Shown: positions 1 to 5,969 of the stretch, piece by piece
How the letters are laid out: every line of letters starts with the position of its first letter
Position numbering within the stretch: the stretch's first letter is position 1
Assembly: GCA_002727895.1 (NCBI GenBank)
Contig: PBUO01000013.1
Coordinates: 12,229 to 18,653, forward strand
DNA: 6,425 nucleotides
Source: Acidimicrobiaceae bacterium
GTDB taxonomy: Bacteria > Actinomycetota > Acidimicrobiia > Acidimicrobiales > MedAcidi-G1
Reading direction: 5' to 3'
The notes under the pieces: model-generated
What the model saw: only the letters and a program-made list of their open reading frames with translations
Told to the model about the DNA's origin: nothing
The model's database searches: none
Position numbers and translations under genes: made by a program

Positions 1-22
1 CGCATCGGCGGCTGACCACAGA

Positions 23-2020
23 TCAGGTCAATTCCGTCTCCAGGTCTGCTGGAGTATCGACTGGAGCGCGGCAGGCGAAGTCCCGGCACACCCAGGCCCG
101 GTCGCCGTCGCGTTCGTCCCACAGCGGCCCCCCGAACGGCTCGCCCCACGCGAGCACGGCATTGGGGCGCCACTTCCCGGCCGCCGTGGCCACGAGGTCG
201 GGGCGGTCGCCGGTCACCACCACCTCGGTGATTCCTGAGTGCCACAGGTCGACTGCGCCCAGCAGGTGCCCGAACGCCGTCGGATGGCCGCCCACCGATT
301 CGCCCAGCAGGCGTAGCACTCCCTCGGCGGCGTCGATATAGCGGGCGTCGCCGACCAGCGCCCCGAGGCGCAGTAGGGCCACCGCGGCCAGGCTGTTGGC
401 CGACGGGTGGGCGTTGTCCAGCAGGTCCTTGGGGCGCCGCACCAAACCCTCAGCGTCGTGACCGGTGGCGTGGAACCCACCCCGCTCGTCGTCTAGGAAA
501 CGGTCCAGCAGCACGTCGGCCGTCGACGCGGCCAGCTCGGTCCACCGGGCCTCGCCGGACGCCTCGCCCAGCCGGGTCAGGCCGTCGACCATGGCCGCGT
601 GGTCCGCCGCAAAGCCGAGGGTGTGGGCGCCGGCGTCGGCCTGCCACGACCGGAGCCAGCGGCCGTCGTCGCGGCGCAGGTTCCGGGCCAGAAAGTCACC
701 GTTGGCCCTGGCGGCGTCCAGCCAGTCCTCCCGGCCGAGGGCCATGGCCGCCTCGGACAGGGTGGCCAGCATCAGGCCGTTCCACTCGGTCAGGACCTTG
801 TCGTCCAGCCCGGGCCGGACCCGCTGCTCCCGGCGGGCAAACAGGGCGAGCCGGGCCCGCTCGATGGTCTTGGGGCGCTCTAGGTCGCCGCGGAGCGGCC
901 GGTGGAGGATGTTGGCCCCCTCAAAGTTCCCCGCCGCGGTCACCCCGTACCAGTCCAGCGCCGCGGCGACCTCGTCATCGGGGAGCCCGGCGCAGGCCTC
1001 GCGGACCTCGTCGGGGGTCCACACGTAGAAGGTGCCCTCGGCGCCCTCCGAATCGGCGTCCTCGGCAGAGAAGAAGCCGCCGTCAGGATGGCGAAGGTCC
1101 CGCAGGACGTACTCGATGGCCTCGATGGCCACCAGCCGCCAACGCCGGTGCCCCAGCACCCACCAGCCGTGCAGGTACGCCCGAGCCAGGAGGGCGTTGT
1201 CGTACAGCATCTTCTCGAAATGGGGGACCAGCCACCACGGGTCCACCGAGTAGCGGGCGAACCCGCCGCCCAGATGGTCGTGCATCCCGCCCGACGCCAT
1301 CGCGTCCAACGTCGTGGTCGCCACCTCCACCGCCCGGGTCCGATGTGGATCGTCGGGGCCGGTCGTCGCCAGGAACCTGAGCAGGGCCTCCAGACTCATG
1401 GCCTGCGGGAATTTCGGCGCGGTCCCGAACCCGCCCCACTCGTCGTCGTGCTGCTCGCCCAGTTGGGCGACGGCCCGGGCCAGCGTTTCGGCGGTCGGGA
1501 CGTCCTCGCCGGGGGACAGCTCGGCATGGCGGGCCATGTTGGCGGTCAGGCGGTCGGCCAAGCCGTCCAGCTCGCTGCGCCGCTCGGCCCACGCCTCGGA
1601 CACCGCGTCGAGCACCTGCGGGAAGGACGGCATGCTGCCTCGGGGTCGGTCCGGCCAGTAGGTGCCGCCGTGGAATGGTCGCCCGTCGGGATGGCAGAAC
1701 ACGGTCATCGGCCAGCCGCCCCGCCCGGTCAGTGCCGTCACCGCGTCCATGTAGATCGAGTCGACGTCGGGACGCTCCTCCCGGTCGACCTTCACGTTCA
1801 CGAATCCGGCGTTCATCTGCGCCGCGATATCGCTGTCCTCGAACGACTCGTGGGCCATGACGTGGCACCAGTGGCAAGCCGAGTAGCCGACGCTGAGCAG
1901 GATGGGCACGTCCCGCTCGGCGGCCTCGGCCATCGCCTCAGAGCCCCATGGCCACCAGTGGACCGGGTTGTCGGCGTGCTGGCGCAGGTATGGGCTGGTT
2001 TCGGTGACGAGGCGGTTCAC
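23..2020 (-). CDS. DUF255 thioredoxin-domain protein (YyaL/SPATA20 family)
   Basis: This 665-residue protein has the usual length and architecture of the DUF255/SPATA20 (YyaL) family. The N-terminus carries the signature NRLVTETSPYL and NPVHWWPWG, followed by a thioredoxin-like domain (about residues 1-165) with the redox motif CHWCHVM (C49, C52), DREERPD (79-85), GGWPMTVF (101-108) and GGTYWP (118-123). The remainder resembles the alpha/alpha-barrel (six-hairpin glycosidase/epimerase-like) part of the family: GGFGTAPKFP (196-205), PHFEKMLYDNALL (266-278), SAEDADSEG (318-326) and DDKVLTEWNGLML (406-418). A conserved cysteine pair (C645, C650) lies near the C-terminus. No signal peptide or membrane segment is visible, so it is probably cytoplasmic. 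The biochemical role of the family is not settled; a thiol-disulfide or sugar-related activity is inferred only from the fold. The GTG start is chosen because the family signature begins at residue 2. An AGGG lies 8 bases upstream and also overlaps a TAGGGT box. It is divergent from menA. Confidence 0.95.
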   Translation of the reverse strand: MNRLVTETSPYLRQHADNPVHWWPWGSEAMAEAAERDVPILLSVGYSACHWCHVMAHESFEDSDIAAQMNAGFVNVKVDREERPDVDSIYMDAVTALTGRGGWPMTVFCHPDGRPFHGGTYWPDRPRGSMPSFPQVLDAVSEAWAERRSELDGLADRLTANMARHAELSPGEDVPTAETLARAVAQLGEQHDDEWGGFGTAPKFPQAMSLEALLRFLATTGPDDPHRTRAVEVATTTLDAMASGGMHDHLGGGFARYSVDPWWLVPHFEKMLYDNALLARAYLHGWWVLGHRRWRLVAIEAIEYVLRDLRHPDGGFFSAEDADSEGAEGTFYVWTPDEVREACAGLPDDEVAAALDWYGVTAAGNFEGANILHRPLRGDLERPKTIERARLALFARREQRVRPGLDDKVLTEWNGLMLATLSEAAMALGREDWLDAARANGDFLARNLRRDDGRWLRSWQADAGAHTLGFAADHAAMVDGLTRLGEASGEARWTELAASTADVLLDRFLDDERGGFHATGHDAEGLVRRPKDLLDNAHPSANSLAAVALLRLGALVGDARYIDAAEGVLRLLGESVGGHPTAFGHLLGAVDLWHSGITEVVVTGDRPDLVATAAGKWRPNAVLAWGEPFGGPLWDERDGDRAWVCRDFACRAPVDTPADLETELT

Positions 2021-2027
2021 GGCGGCG

Positions 2028-2033
2028 ACCCTA
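2028..2033 (-). promoter_or_regulatory. Putative -10 box (TAGGGT) for the DUF255 gene
   Basis: On the minus strand TAGGGT matches the actinobacterial -10 pattern TANNNT and ends 7 bases before the GTG start at 2020. That is the spacing expected for a leaderless transcript. No convincing -35 is seen; TTGCAT at 2058-2053 is a poor match, 19 bases upstream. The same bases contain AGGG, which could instead act as a ribosome-binding site. On the plus strand, the divergent menA gene must be driven from the same 32-base gap. CAGAAT at 2041-2046, 6 bases before its ATG, is a weak -10 candidate. Confidence 0.33.
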
Positions 2034-2052
2034 GGACGGGCAGAATGACCCG

Positions 2053-2916
2053 ATGCAACGGTGGATCCTCGGGGCGCGTCCCCGCACGCTGCCCGCCGCC
2101 GTGGTCCCGGTGCTGGTGGGCACGGCGGTAGCCGCCGGCTCGGGCATCGTCTGGTGGCGTGCCGCCGCGGCCCTCGTGGTGGCCCTGGCCCTGCAGGTGG
2201 CCACCAACTACGCCAACGACCTGTCCGACGGGATTCGGGGCACCGACGGCGAACAGCGGGTCGGACCGGTCCGCCTTGTCGGCTCCGGCCTGGCCTCGCT
2301 GGCCGAGGTGCGCCTGGCGATGCTGGTCGCCTTCGCCGTGGCCGCGGTGGCCGGCTTGGCGCTGGCCGTCGTCGTGACGCCCTGGCTTCTGGTGGTTGGA
2401 GCGGCCTCGATAGTCGCCGGATGGCTGTACACCGGCGGCCCCCGTCCCTACGGGTACCTCGGCCTGGGCGAGGTCTTCGTGTTCACGTTCTTCGGGCTGG
2501 TAGCCACCGTTGGTAGCGCCTACGTGCACCAGCGCGAGGTGCCCGTGGTGGCGTGGCCCGCCGCGGTGGCCGTGGGGCTGCTGGCGTGCGCCCTGCTGGC
2601 CGTCAACAACCTCCGCGACCGGCTCGGCGACGAGGCTTCAGGCAAGCGGACCCTGGCGGTCCGCCTCGGCGACCAGCGGACCCGTTTGCTCTACGTGGTG
2701 TTGCTAGGCGGAGCCCTCGTGATGGGGGCGCTGTGTGCCGTGACTCGGCCGTGGGCGGCGATTGTGCTGCTGGCCGGGGCACTGGCCGCTCCGGCGGTCC
2801 GACGGGTGGTGGGCGGCGCCGACGGCCCCGAGTTAATCGAGGTGTTGGGGCGGACTGGTCACACCCAGATGGTGGCCGGGGTCCTCCTGGCGGTCGGTCT
2901 GGCGCTTTCTGCCTGA
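2053..2916 (+). CDS. menA: 1,4-dihydroxy-2-naphthoate polyprenyltransferase (MenA)
   Basis: A 287-residue UbiA-superfamily integral membrane prenyltransferase. MenA joins the polyprenyl chain to 1,4-dihydroxy-2-naphthoate at the cytoplasmic membrane, giving demethylmenaquinone, the substrate of MenG. Both aspartate-rich Mg-prenyl-diphosphate motifs are present: NDLSDGIRGTD (residues 55-65; D56, D59) and NNLRDRLGDEASGKRTLAVRLG in the stretch 185-206 (D189, D193). The N-terminal WILGARPRTLPAAVVPVLVG (4-23) is typical of MenA. Roughly eight hydrophobic segments follow, and length is normal for the family. The ATG at 2053 is the best start because the family signature follows at once; there is no clear Shine-Dalgarno sequence, and an out-of-frame ATG lies 8 bases upstream. 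The gene is divergent from the DUF255 gene and converges on menG, so two steps of one pathway lie tail to tail. Confidence 0.95.
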   Translation: MQRWILGARPRTLPAAVVPVLVGTAVAAGSGIVWWRAAAALVVALALQVATNYANDLSDGIRGTDGEQRVGPVRLVGSGLASLAEVRLAMLVAFAVAAVAGLALAVVVTPWLLVVGAASIVAGWLYTGGPRPYGYLGLGEVFVFTFFGLVATVGSAYVHQREVPVVAWPAAVAVGLLACALLAVNNLRDRLGDEASGKRTLAVRLGDQRTRLLYVVLLGGALVMGALCAVTRPWAAIVLLAGALAAPAVRRVVGGADGPELIEVLGRTGHTQMVAGVLLAVGLALSA

Positions 2917-2932
2917 TCCCCTGTACTCAGGC
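2911..2932. terminator. Inverted repeat spanning the menA and menG stop codons
   Basis: GCCTGA (2911-2916) and TCAGGC (2927-2932) form a perfect 6-base inverted repeat around a 10-base loop, between two converging genes. Each arm is the final Ala codon plus TGA of one gene. It could act as a short two-way terminator, but there is no T-tract on either strand. The symmetry also follows simply from both genes ending in GCC TGA, so the call is tentative. Confidence 0.25.
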
Positions 2933-3640
2933 CCGGGTGGCGGTGAGGAGCTGGGCGATGCCTCCGCTGCAGCGGTCCTTGGTCACGTCGGTGAACCCGG
3001 CCGCCGCGATGGTGGCCAGGAGGTCCTCCTCGGGAGGCAGGTAGGCCACCGAGCGGGGCAGGTACCGGTAGGCGTTCCGGTCCGACAGCAGCCCACCCAC
3101 GAGGGGCACCACCCGGCCGAAGTAGACGCCGTGCCCGATCCGCAGCGCCGGGTTGCGGGGTCGGTCGACCTCCAGCAGGGCGATTCGCCCGCCGGGGCGC
3201 AGCGCCCGGGCCAGCTCGGCCAAGAACGGCTCCAGGGCGGTCAGGTTGCGCAGGGCGAAGCCGCAGGTGGCACCGTCCACCGACCCGTCGGCCACTGGGA
3301 GGCGGAGGGCGTTGGCGTGGACCAGCGGGGCGTCCGTCCGGGCCTAGGCCAGCATCCCCCACGACAGGTCCATGCCCACCGGGCGGTGGCCAGCGGCCGC
3401 GAGGTCGCGGCACAGGTCGCCGGTGCCGCACGCCAGGTCCAGCACGGCCGAGCCGTCGGGCAGGGCTAGGCGCCGCACCGTGCGTTTCCGCCAACGCACG
3501 TCGAGGCGGAAAGTCATGATCCGGTTGATCAGGTCGTACCGGGGGGCGATGGCGTCGAACATGGACCGCACGGCGGTGGCCTTGGCCTCCCCGGTGGGGA
3601 GCGGCTGGTCCGGATCGGGGATGCCTGTGGGACCGGTCAT
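2927..3640 (-). pseudogene. menG: Demethylmenaquinone methyltransferase (MenG/UbiE), interrupted by an in-frame TAG
   Basis: This frame encodes a full-length (237-codon) class I SAM methyltransferase of the MenG/UbiE family, which C-methylates demethylmenaquinone to menaquinone. The family motif FDAIAPRYDLINR is at residues 28-40, SAM motif I VLDLACGTGD at 66-75, and GMDLSWGML at 89-97. Codon 99 is TAG (3346-3344). Translation beyond it continues in the same frame without loss of homology: ARTDAPLVHANALRLPV, CGFALRNL, LRPGGRIALLEVDRP, YFGRVVPLVGGLLSDRNAYR and YLPRSVAYLPP. The break is therefore a single codon, not a frameshift. As read, the product is a 98-residue stub with the SAM glycine loop but none of the later motifs. 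The first GTG after the stop, at 3295, has no ribosome-binding site. The decay looks very recent; a sequencing error, amber readthrough or a second menG elsewhere are alternatives. It lies 45 bases downstream of the membrane-protein gene as the apparent last gene of the unit. Confidence 0.88.
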
Positions 3641-3669
3641 GGGGTGCCGATGGGCCGCAAGTGGACTAG

Positions 3670-3687
3670 GAGCGGGTCGGGCCGCTC
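3670..3687. other. Small hairpin between the membrane-protein gene and menG
   Basis: GAGCGG (3670-3675) and CCGCTC (3682-3687) form a perfect GC-rich 6-base stem with a 6-base loop. It overlaps the TGA of the membrane-protein gene (3688-3686) and lies about 30 bases before the menG start. There is no T-tract, so an intrinsic terminator is doubtful. An attenuator or RNA-stability hairpin inside the operon is possible, and chance occurrence in GC-rich DNA cannot be excluded. Confidence 0.22.
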
Positions 3688-4096
3688 AGTCGAACCAGAT
3701 CCGCTGGTGCTCGCGGCTCTGCGGGTGGACCAGCAGAGTCAGCAACACTACGGGGAACAGCAGGGCGAAGGCCAGTGACAAGGGGTTGGCCAGGCCGTAC
3801 CAGGCCAGGCGGACGAGGACAGCCACCGCAGCGGCGGCCACGCCGAGTCGCCATCCCCACCGCTTGTCATTGGCGATGGCCCAGGCAGCCGGGAACATGG
3901 CGATGCCGACCAGGAAGAGCGTCTGGCCCCGCACCAGGTTGAAGACGCCCTCGATGTAGAGGAGCAGGGTGGCCGAGGCCAGCGTCTGCGGGTGCATGCG
4001 GTTGATCCAGCGACGTTCCACGGCGGCCAGTCTGTCAGCCGGGTCGCAGCTTGCCTCGGGGTGGCGCGACCGCCACCGCTCCGGCATTCCCTCCAC
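3686..4096 (-). CDS. Small four-helix integral membrane protein of unknown function
   Basis: I do not recognise this gene. The longest reading is 136 residues from GTG at 4096. After a charged N-terminal part (ending ERRWINRMHPQ, 27-37) come four likely membrane segments: about 38-55 (starting TLASATLLLYIEG), 58-76 (GQTLFLVGIAMF), 82-101 (WRLGVAAAAVAVLV) and 104-123 (NPLSLAFALLFPVV). A short hydrophilic tail follows, HPQSREHQRIWFD. The start is uncertain. Starts at 4096 (GTG) or 4087 (ATG, with GGAGG only 2 bases away) overlap the rlmN end by about 50-60 bases. GTG at 4021 and ATG at 3997 avoid the overlap and keep all four helices, but have no clear ribosome-binding site. It lies between rlmN and menG on the same strand, so it is probably cotranscribed; a link to membrane or quinone metabolism would be guesswork. 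The clean alternation of helices and charged loops argues that it is a real gene. Confidence 0.72.
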   Translation of the reverse strand: MEGMPERWRSRHPEASCDPADRLAAVERRWINRMHPQTLASATLLLYIEGVFNLVRGQTLFLVGIAMFPAAWAIANDKRWGWRLGVAAAAVAVLVRLAWYGLANPLSLAFALLFPVVLLTLLVHPQSREHQRIWFD

Positions 4097-5153
4097 CCGC
4101 CCGGTCCGCCCGGAGTTGGCCGCAGGCGGCGTCGATGTCGGTGCCCCGGGTTCGTCGCACCGTGGCGTTGCCGCCCCGGGCGCTCACCTCCGCTGCAAAG
4201 GCCCGCACCCGTTCCGGCGATGATCCCCGGGTCGGCCAGCCCGGCGTGGGGTTCAGCGGGATCAGGTTCACGTGCGCGCCCAGCGGACGGGCGTAGTCGG
4301 CCAGGCGGGCCGCGTCCTGCAGCCGGTCGTTCACGTCGTGGATAAGCGCCCACTCGAACGACAGCCGCCGTCCGGTGGTGGCAACGTGCTCAGCACACGC
4401 CTCGGCCAGCGCTTCTAGTGGGTACCGGCGGTTGATGGGCACCAGCTCGTCGCGCAGCTCGTCATCGGCGGCGTGCAGTGAAACGGCCAGGTTGACTGGG
4501 AGCGCCTCGGCGGCCAGGCGACGGATGCCGGGCACGATGCCCACCGTCGACACGGTCAGGTGGCGGGCCGACAGGCCGAGGTCGCCGTGGAGACGCTGGA
4601 CGGCCGCCCAGGTCCGGTCGTAGTTGGCCAGCGGCTCGCCCATGCCCATGAAGACCACGTTCGACACCCGCCGATCGCCGGCCTCCACCTGGGCCCGGAC
4701 CACCTGCTCGACGATCTCGCCGGTGGTCAGGTGCCGGTCGAAGCCCATCTGGCCAGTGGCACAGAAACCGCAGGCCATGGCGCACCCGGCTTGGGTGGAA
4801 ACGCAAACCGTGGACCGCTGGTCGTAGTGCATGAGCACGGTCTCGACCAGCGATCCGTCGGAGAGGCGGAACAGCCATTTCACGGTCTGGCCAGCGTCTC
4901 CCACCGACCGGGTGTCCTCGACGAGCGCTGCGGGTAGGGCGGCGGCCAGCTCGGGCCGGATGGCCTTGGGGAGGGTGGTCAGGTCCTCGGGGGCCACGAG
5001 GTCGCGGTACATGCCCTGCCAGAGTTGGTCGACCCGGTAGGAGGGGAGTGAGGTGCCGGTGCGGTCGGCCACCCTGGCCAGCACGTCGGCCAAGCCGTCG
5101 CGGTCGTGGTCGTAGCGGCTGGTGCCGGCAATGCCCGTCGCCGCCCCGCTCAT
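4035..5153 (-). CDS. rlmN: Dual-specificity rRNA/tRNA adenine-C2 methyltransferase (RlmN)
   Basis: A 372-residue radical SAM enzyme that methylates C2 of A2503 in 23S rRNA and A37 of some tRNAs. The [4Fe-4S]/SAM motif CxxxCxxC reads CAMACGFC (C124, C128, C131). Both mechanistic cysteines are in place: C117 in TVCVST, which corresponds to E. coli C118, and C344 in DAACGQLRAD, the methyl-carrying cysteine. Other RlmN signatures are ETVLMHY (104-110), FMGMGEPLANYD (168-179), VSTVGIVPGI (201-210), LAVSLHAADDELR (222-234), LIPLNPTPG (297-305) and VRRTRGTDIDAACG (332-345). The last 20 or so residues are a low-complexity tail with no family features. The N-terminal RNA-binding part (DGLADVLA, YRVDQLWQGMYRDL) is intact, supporting the ATG at 5153, although no Shine-Dalgarno is seen. 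It starts 31 bases after mshD stops, so cotranscription is likely. Confidence 0.96.
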   Translation of the reverse strand: MSGAATGIAGTSRYDHDRDGLADVLARVADRTGTSLPSYRVDQLWQGMYRDLVAPEDLTTLPKAIRPELAAALPAALVEDTRSVGDAGQTVKWLFRLSDGSLVETVLMHYDQRSTVCVSTQAGCAMACGFCATGQMGFDRHLTTGEIVEQVVRAQVEAGDRRVSNVVFMGMGEPLANYDRTWAAVQRLHGDLGLSARHLTVSTVGIVPGIRRLAAEALPVNLAVSLHAADDELRDELVPINRRYPLEALAEACAEHVATTGRRLSFEWALIHDVNDRLQDAARLADYARPLGAHVNLIPLNPTPGWPTRGSSPERVRAFAAEVSARGGNATVRRTRGTDIDAACGQLRADRAGGGNAGAVAVAPPRGKLRPG

Positions 5154-5184
5154 GGGAACTGCGGTCTCATGGCCGGCGAGGCGT

Positions 5185-5943
5185 TCATCGGACGAAGCGC
5201 TGGTAAGCCCGGTTGGTGAACTCGACCTCGAAGCCGAGGTCCCGGTACATGCGTCGGGCCGGGCGGTTGTCGGACTCCACGTAGAGGATGGCGTGGCGCA
5301 GGCCGCGGCCGGCCAGGTGGGTCAGGCCAGCCAGGGTCAGCTCGCGGCCCAGGCCCCGGCCGTGGTGCTCGGGATCGACGGCGATGGCGTAGATCTCGCC
5401 GAGGGCCGGCGACTCGTTGACGTGGATTTTGGTCCAGCAGAAGCCGGTGATGGCCCCGTCCTCCTCCAGCACCAGGAAGCCCTCGGGGTCGTACCACGGC
5501 TCGGCCTGCTTGGCGGCCAGGTCGTCGAGCGTCATCCCGCCCTGCTCGGGATGCCAGTCGAAGGCCCGGTTGTTGACGTCCAGGAAGGCCTCGGCATCGG
5601 CGTCGTCGTACGGGCGGACGGCCAGGTTGGTGGGGAGTGCCGGCAATTCCCGTCGGAGCCGCAGCAGGTCTCGCCACGGAACGAAGCCGGCCCTGGTGGG
5701 AACGTCGTCGCTCTGGTCGTCGACCCGCTCGATCCAGTACTCCAGTCGGCCGCCGCCCTCCAGTACAACCGCGTGGGTGGCGGCCTCGAGCATTCGGCGG
5801 CCCCGCTCGGCTGCCGTGCCCAGTTCGTCGGTCGGTTCTCCGGGCTCGCCGAGGTCGCCGAGGGACAGTTCTACAAGCCACCGCTCGGGATCGCCGGTGA
5901 GGGTGACGACGTCGTTCCCGTCGGAGACGGTCAGGCTGTCCAT
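5185..5943 (-). CDS. mshD: Mycothiol synthase (MshD), short form
   Basis: A GNAT-family acetyltransferase that carries out the last step of mycothiol synthesis, transferring acetyl from acetyl-CoA to the cysteine amine of Cys-GlcN-Ins. The C-terminal GNAT domain (about 105-252) closely follows the MshD pattern: DVNNRAFDWHPEQGGMTLDD (122-141), AEPWYDPEGFLV (147-158), GFCWTKIHVNESPALGEIYA (167-186), the acetyl-CoA loop VDPEHHGRGLGREL (189-202), LTLAGLTHLAGRGL (202-215) and YVESDNRPARRMYRDLGF (221-238). The linker YWIERVDD...GFVPWRDLLRLRREL (69-100) also matches MshD. At 252 residues it is shorter than typical MshD (about 300), and the shortfall lies in the degenerate N-terminal GNAT domain. The ATG at 5943 is chosen because it follows a TAGCCT box by 8 bases, and the open frame further upstream (to 6138) is antisense to nth and lacks family features. 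It appears to be the first gene of the minus-strand unit. A GNAT enzyme of related but different specificity remains possible. Confidence 0.87.
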   Translation of the reverse strand: MDSLTVSDGNDVVTLTGDPERWLVELSLGDLGEPGEPTDELGTAAERGRRMLEAATHAVVLEGGGRLEYWIERVDDQSDDVPTRAGFVPWRDLLRLRRELPALPTNLAVRPYDDADAEAFLDVNNRAFDWHPEQGGMTLDDLAAKQAEPWYDPEGFLVLEEDGAITGFCWTKIHVNESPALGEIYAIAVDPEHHGRGLGRELTLAGLTHLAGRGLRHAILYVESDNRPARRMYRDLGFEVEFTNRAYQRFVR

Positions 5944-5951
5944 GGTCGGCG

Positions 5952-5961
5952 AGGCTACCGT
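5952..5961. promoter_or_regulatory. Overlapping divergent -10 boxes for mshD and nth
   Basis: The sequence AGGCTACCGT reads TACCGT on the plus strand (5956-5961) and TAGCCT on the minus strand (5957-5952). Both fit the -10 pattern TANNNT and they share one TA step at 5956-5957. Each ends exactly 8 bases before a start codon: GTG at 5970 for nth and ATG at 5943 for mshD. This spacing fits leaderless transcripts in both directions. No good -35 element is evident on either side. The pattern is short, so chance is a real alternative. Confidence 0.42.
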
Positions 5962-5969
5962 CGGCCCCC

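Noticed and set aside
1..22. Possible end of a plus-strand gene (codons reading R-I-G-G then TGA at 13-15)
   Set aside because: Four codons at the window edge cannot support a gene; it may be real but is not testable here.
902..2131. A 409-codon plus-strand open frame opposite the DUF255 gene
   Set aside because: It is the antisense shadow of a well-supported family protein in high-GC DNA. Its translation is rich in G, R, V and H, has no recognisable motif, and runs into menA in the wrong frame.
2927..3295. Downstream part of menG as a separate gene starting at GTG 3295
   Set aside because: It begins in the middle of the methyltransferase fold, lacks the SAM glycine loop and has no ribosome-binding site; it is the 3' part of the interrupted gene.
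3341..3350. menG amber codon as a pyrrolysine site
   Set aside because: Pyrrolysine is known mainly in methylamine methyltransferases of other lineages. Nothing here suggests it, and the site is a surface-type position after SAM motif I, not a catalytic one.
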